Of a stretch of DNA of 8,486 nt, positions 6,612 through 8,486 are shown one piece after another; positions within the stretch are counted from its first letter, which is position 1; each line of letters starts with the position of its first letter. The notes beneath the pieces were generated by a model. The model was not told the DNA's origin. It saw nothing but the letters and a program-made list of their open reading frames with translations, and did no database searches. This DNA is from Pseudomonadota bacterium. Lineage in GTDB: Bacteria; Pseudomonadota; Alphaproteobacteria; Rhizobiales; Rhizobiaceae. The stretch is from NCBI GenBank assembly GCA_023388675.1, contig JAEWFU010000216.1, positions 1 to 8,486 of the forward strand. The letters are read 5' to 3'. Both the position numbers and the translations under genes were made by a program.

Positions 6612-6667
6612 AGCCTAGCCGGGAATGCCGGCAAAGCACAGAGCGATCGACTGGGCCACCGTCCTCT

Positions 6668-8482
6668 TCAGGCGGACGAATAGAGCCCCTCGATCTCGCT
6701 CGCGTATTTCTTCTGGATATTCGAGCGGCGCACCTTCATCGTCGCGGTCACCTCGTCGTCGTCGTGATCCAGTTCCTTGGTCAGGAGGTGGAAGCGGCGG
6801 ATATGCGACACCTGCGCGAGCTGGGCATTGGCGTCGGCGATCTCGCGTTCGATGAGGTCGCGGACGGCAGGGTTCTCGGCCAGGTTCCTGAAGTTCGTAT
6901 AGGCGATCTTTTCTTCCTCGGCCCATTTTCCGACGGTTTCGTAGTCAATCTGGATCAGCGCCGAGACGTATTTGCGCGCCTCTCCGATGACGATGCACTC
7001 CTTGATGTAGGGGCTGCCCTTCACCGTGTTCTCGATCTCGGATGGGCTCAGGTTCTTGCCGCCGGCGGTGATCATTATGTCCTTGAGCCGGTCGACGATC
7101 TTGAACTGCTCGCTCTCCTCGGCAACCACGTCGCCCGTATGCAGCCAGCCGTCGCGCAAGGCCGCCGCGGTCGCCTCCTCGTTCTTGTAGTAGCCGACGA
7201 AGACGGTCGGGCCGCGCACCAGCAATTCGCCATGGTCGCCGGCCTTCGCTTCCACGCCGGCGGCCGGCGTACCGACACAGCCCGGCACCAGATGATGGCC
7301 CACCTTCTGGCCGAGCGCGACGCCGCTCGTCTCCGTCGCGCCGTAAACCTCAACGAGAGGCACGCCGATGGTGCGGAAGAAGCGTACGATCCTCGGCGAG
7401 ATCGGCGCTGCGCCGGTCATCGCTACATGCGCGCGGCGCAGGCCGATATAGTTCTGCAGCGCGCGGAAGACCGACAGGTAGGCGATGCCGTAGCGCAGCT
7501 TCTCGCCGACAGAGCGTTCCTGCCAGGACTTCTCCGCAAAAGGCTCGCAGTTGCGATACGCCCATTCGAAGAGGCGACGCCTGAAACCGCCCGTCTCCAG
7601 CATGCGGATGTGGATCGACGAATGCAGCTTTTCCCATATGCGCGGCACGCCGAGGAACATGTTCGGAGCCACCTCACGCAGGTCTTCCTGCACGGTGCGG
7701 ATCGACTCGCCGAAATTGATCTGCGAGCCGAGATAGACGGGCGCCATCAGCGTCGTCATCTGTTCGGCGACATGGCAGAGCGGGAGATAGGACAGGTGCG
7801 TCGTACCGGAGTCGAGCCCGAGCCGCTCGGTGATCGCGATCGCCTGCGCACGAATGTTGCCGTAGGACAGCATCGCGCCCTTCGGCTTGCCGGTCGAGCC
7901 GGAGGTGTAGATCATCAGTGCGATGTCGGAGAGGCTCTGCTGCGCCAGCGCCGTATCGACGAGATCGGGATTGGCCTTGCGATGCGCGGCACCCCGCGCC
8001 TCCAGTTCCGCAAAGGAGATTACGAGATCGGCCGGATAATTGCGCATGCCCTTGGTCTCGACCACGACGATGCGCTTCAAGAGCGGAAGCTGCGCCCGCA
8101 CCTCGATCACCTTGTCGACCTGCTCCTGGTCCTCGCAGACGATGATCTCGGCATCGGAATGTTCCAGCACATAGGCGACCTCGTTCGCCGGGCTGGTCGG
8201 ATAGACGCCGATGGTCACCGCCCCGACGAGGCCTGCGCCGAGCTGCGCCAGCACCCACTCGACCCGGTTTTCCGAAAGCACGGCCACATGACCGCCATCG
8301 CCCAGCCCCAGCGCGCGAAAGCCATGTCCTGCATCCGCAGCCCGATCGAAATAGGCCTTCCACGACACCGGATTCCAGATGCCGAAATCCTTCTGCCGCA
8401 CGGCGACCCGATCCGGCGTGCGGACGGCATGCTCGCGCAGCATCTGCGGAAGGGTCAATTCGGGGAAACTCGGCGCGGTCAT
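6668..8482 (-). CDS. AMP-forming long-chain acyl-CoA ligase (FadD-like)
   Basis: Activates a fatty or related carboxylic acid to its CoA thioester through an acyl-adenylate. It has 604 residues, normal for the long-chain type. ANL-superfamily motifs appear in order: phosphate loop IYTSGSTGKPKGAM (191-204), YLPLCHVAEQ (232-241), VPRIWEKL (279-286), VYGATETSG (379-387), GWLHTGD (445-451), the hinge DRLKDIMITAGGKNLSPSEIE (464-484), and ATMKVRRSNIQKKY near the C-terminus, where K583 is the probable catalytic lysine. An insertion at about 300-350 is typical of long-chain and bacterial FadD15-like enzymes. The exact acid cannot be told from sequence. The ATG at 8482 fits the family N-terminus (LPQMLREHAVRTPDRVAVRQKDFGIW), but only 4 bases upstream are visible, so its promoter and ribosome site are outside the window. 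In rhizobia such ligases often sit beside branched-chain amino-acid type ABC genes, which here would lie beyond the right edge; this is a guess. Confidence 0.92.
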   Translation of the reverse strand: MTAPSFPELTLPQMLREHAVRTPDRVAVRQKDFGIWNPVSWKAYFDRAADAGHGFRALGLGDGGHVAVLSENRVEWVLAQLGAGLVGAVTIGVYPTSPANEVAYVLEHSDAEIIVCEDQEQVDKVIEVRAQLPLLKRIVVVETKGMRNYPADLVISFAELEARGAAHRKANPDLVDTALAQQSLSDIALMIYTSGSTGKPKGAMLSYGNIRAQAIAITERLGLDSGTTHLSYLPLCHVAEQMTTLMAPVYLGSQINFGESIRTVQEDLREVAPNMFLGVPRIWEKLHSSIHIRMLETGGFRRRLFEWAYRNCEPFAEKSWQERSVGEKLRYGIAYLSVFRALQNYIGLRRAHVAMTGAAPISPRIVRFFRTIGVPLVEVYGATETSGVALGQKVGHHLVPGCVGTPAAGVEAKAGDHGELLVRGPTVFVGYYKNEEATAAALRDGWLHTGDVVAEESEQFKIVDRLKDIMITAGGKNLSPSEIENTVKGSPYIKECIVIGEARKYVSALIQIDYETVGKWAEEEKIAYTNFRNLAENPAVRDLIEREIADANAQLAQVSHIRRFHLLTKELDHDDDEVTATMKVRRSNIQKKYASEIEGLYSSA

Positions 8483-8486
8483 TGAA

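Noticed and set aside
5143..6639. Minus-strand open frame (498 codons) overlapping the exporter in another frame
   Set aside because: Arg-rich low-complexity translation, no membrane segments; the alternative frame gives a complete MFS protein.
6612..6667. Intrinsic terminator between the ligase and the exporter gene
   Set aside because: Only a 5-bp stem (GCCGG-CATTC-CCGGC) without a T run is present, so read-through from ligase to exporter is plausible.
6530..8485. Long plus-strand open frame (651 codons) antisense to the acyl-CoA ligase
   Set aside because: No recognisable domain; the minus-strand frame carries every expected ANL motif, so this is a shadow.

Overview
The window looks like chromosomal DNA from an alphaproteobacterium of the order Hyphomicrobiales (Rhizobiales), possibly near Mesorhizobium, Hoeflea or relatives. 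This rests on the high-GC codon use, on UrtA/UrtB/UrtC sequences that read like rhizobial family members, and on an interspersed palindromic repeat whose translation (SPLVGEMSGRTEGG / PLCPAGHLPHKGG) is often seen in rhizobial genomes. The genus is an inference from memory, not a measurement.

Layout. Positions 1-3756 (minus strand) hold the first three genes of a urea ABC transporter operon: urtA (periplasmic binding protein), urtB (permease 1) and the 5' part of urtC (permease 2), which runs off the left edge. The ATP-binding genes urtD and urtE would be expected beyond that edge. Between urtA and urtB lie a GC-rich stem-loop and a 166-bp repeat element with perfect 50-bp inverted arms. Upstream of urtA there is a good sigma-54 type (-24/-12) promoter, which fits nitrogen control of urea uptake. 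Positions 3757-4064 form a divergent intergenic region with two notable dyads. Positions 4065-4868 (plus strand) encode an inositol-monophosphatase superfamily phosphatase. Positions 4917-8482 (minus strand) hold an AMP-forming long-chain acyl-CoA ligase followed by an MFS_3-type exporter with a soluble C-terminal tail. The exporter is convergent with the phosphatase.

How the genes work together. UrtA captures urea in the periplasm and UrtB and UrtC form the membrane channel. The structures between urtA and urtB could help keep UrtA in excess over the permeases. The phosphatase, exporter and ligase have no evident link to urea metabolism and look like neighbouring housekeeping or accessory genes.

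I found no clear new system, RNA gene, CRISPR array or transposase. The most interesting signals are non-coding: the repeat element that now supplies the 5' end of urtB, and the promoter architecture between urtA and the phosphatase gene.
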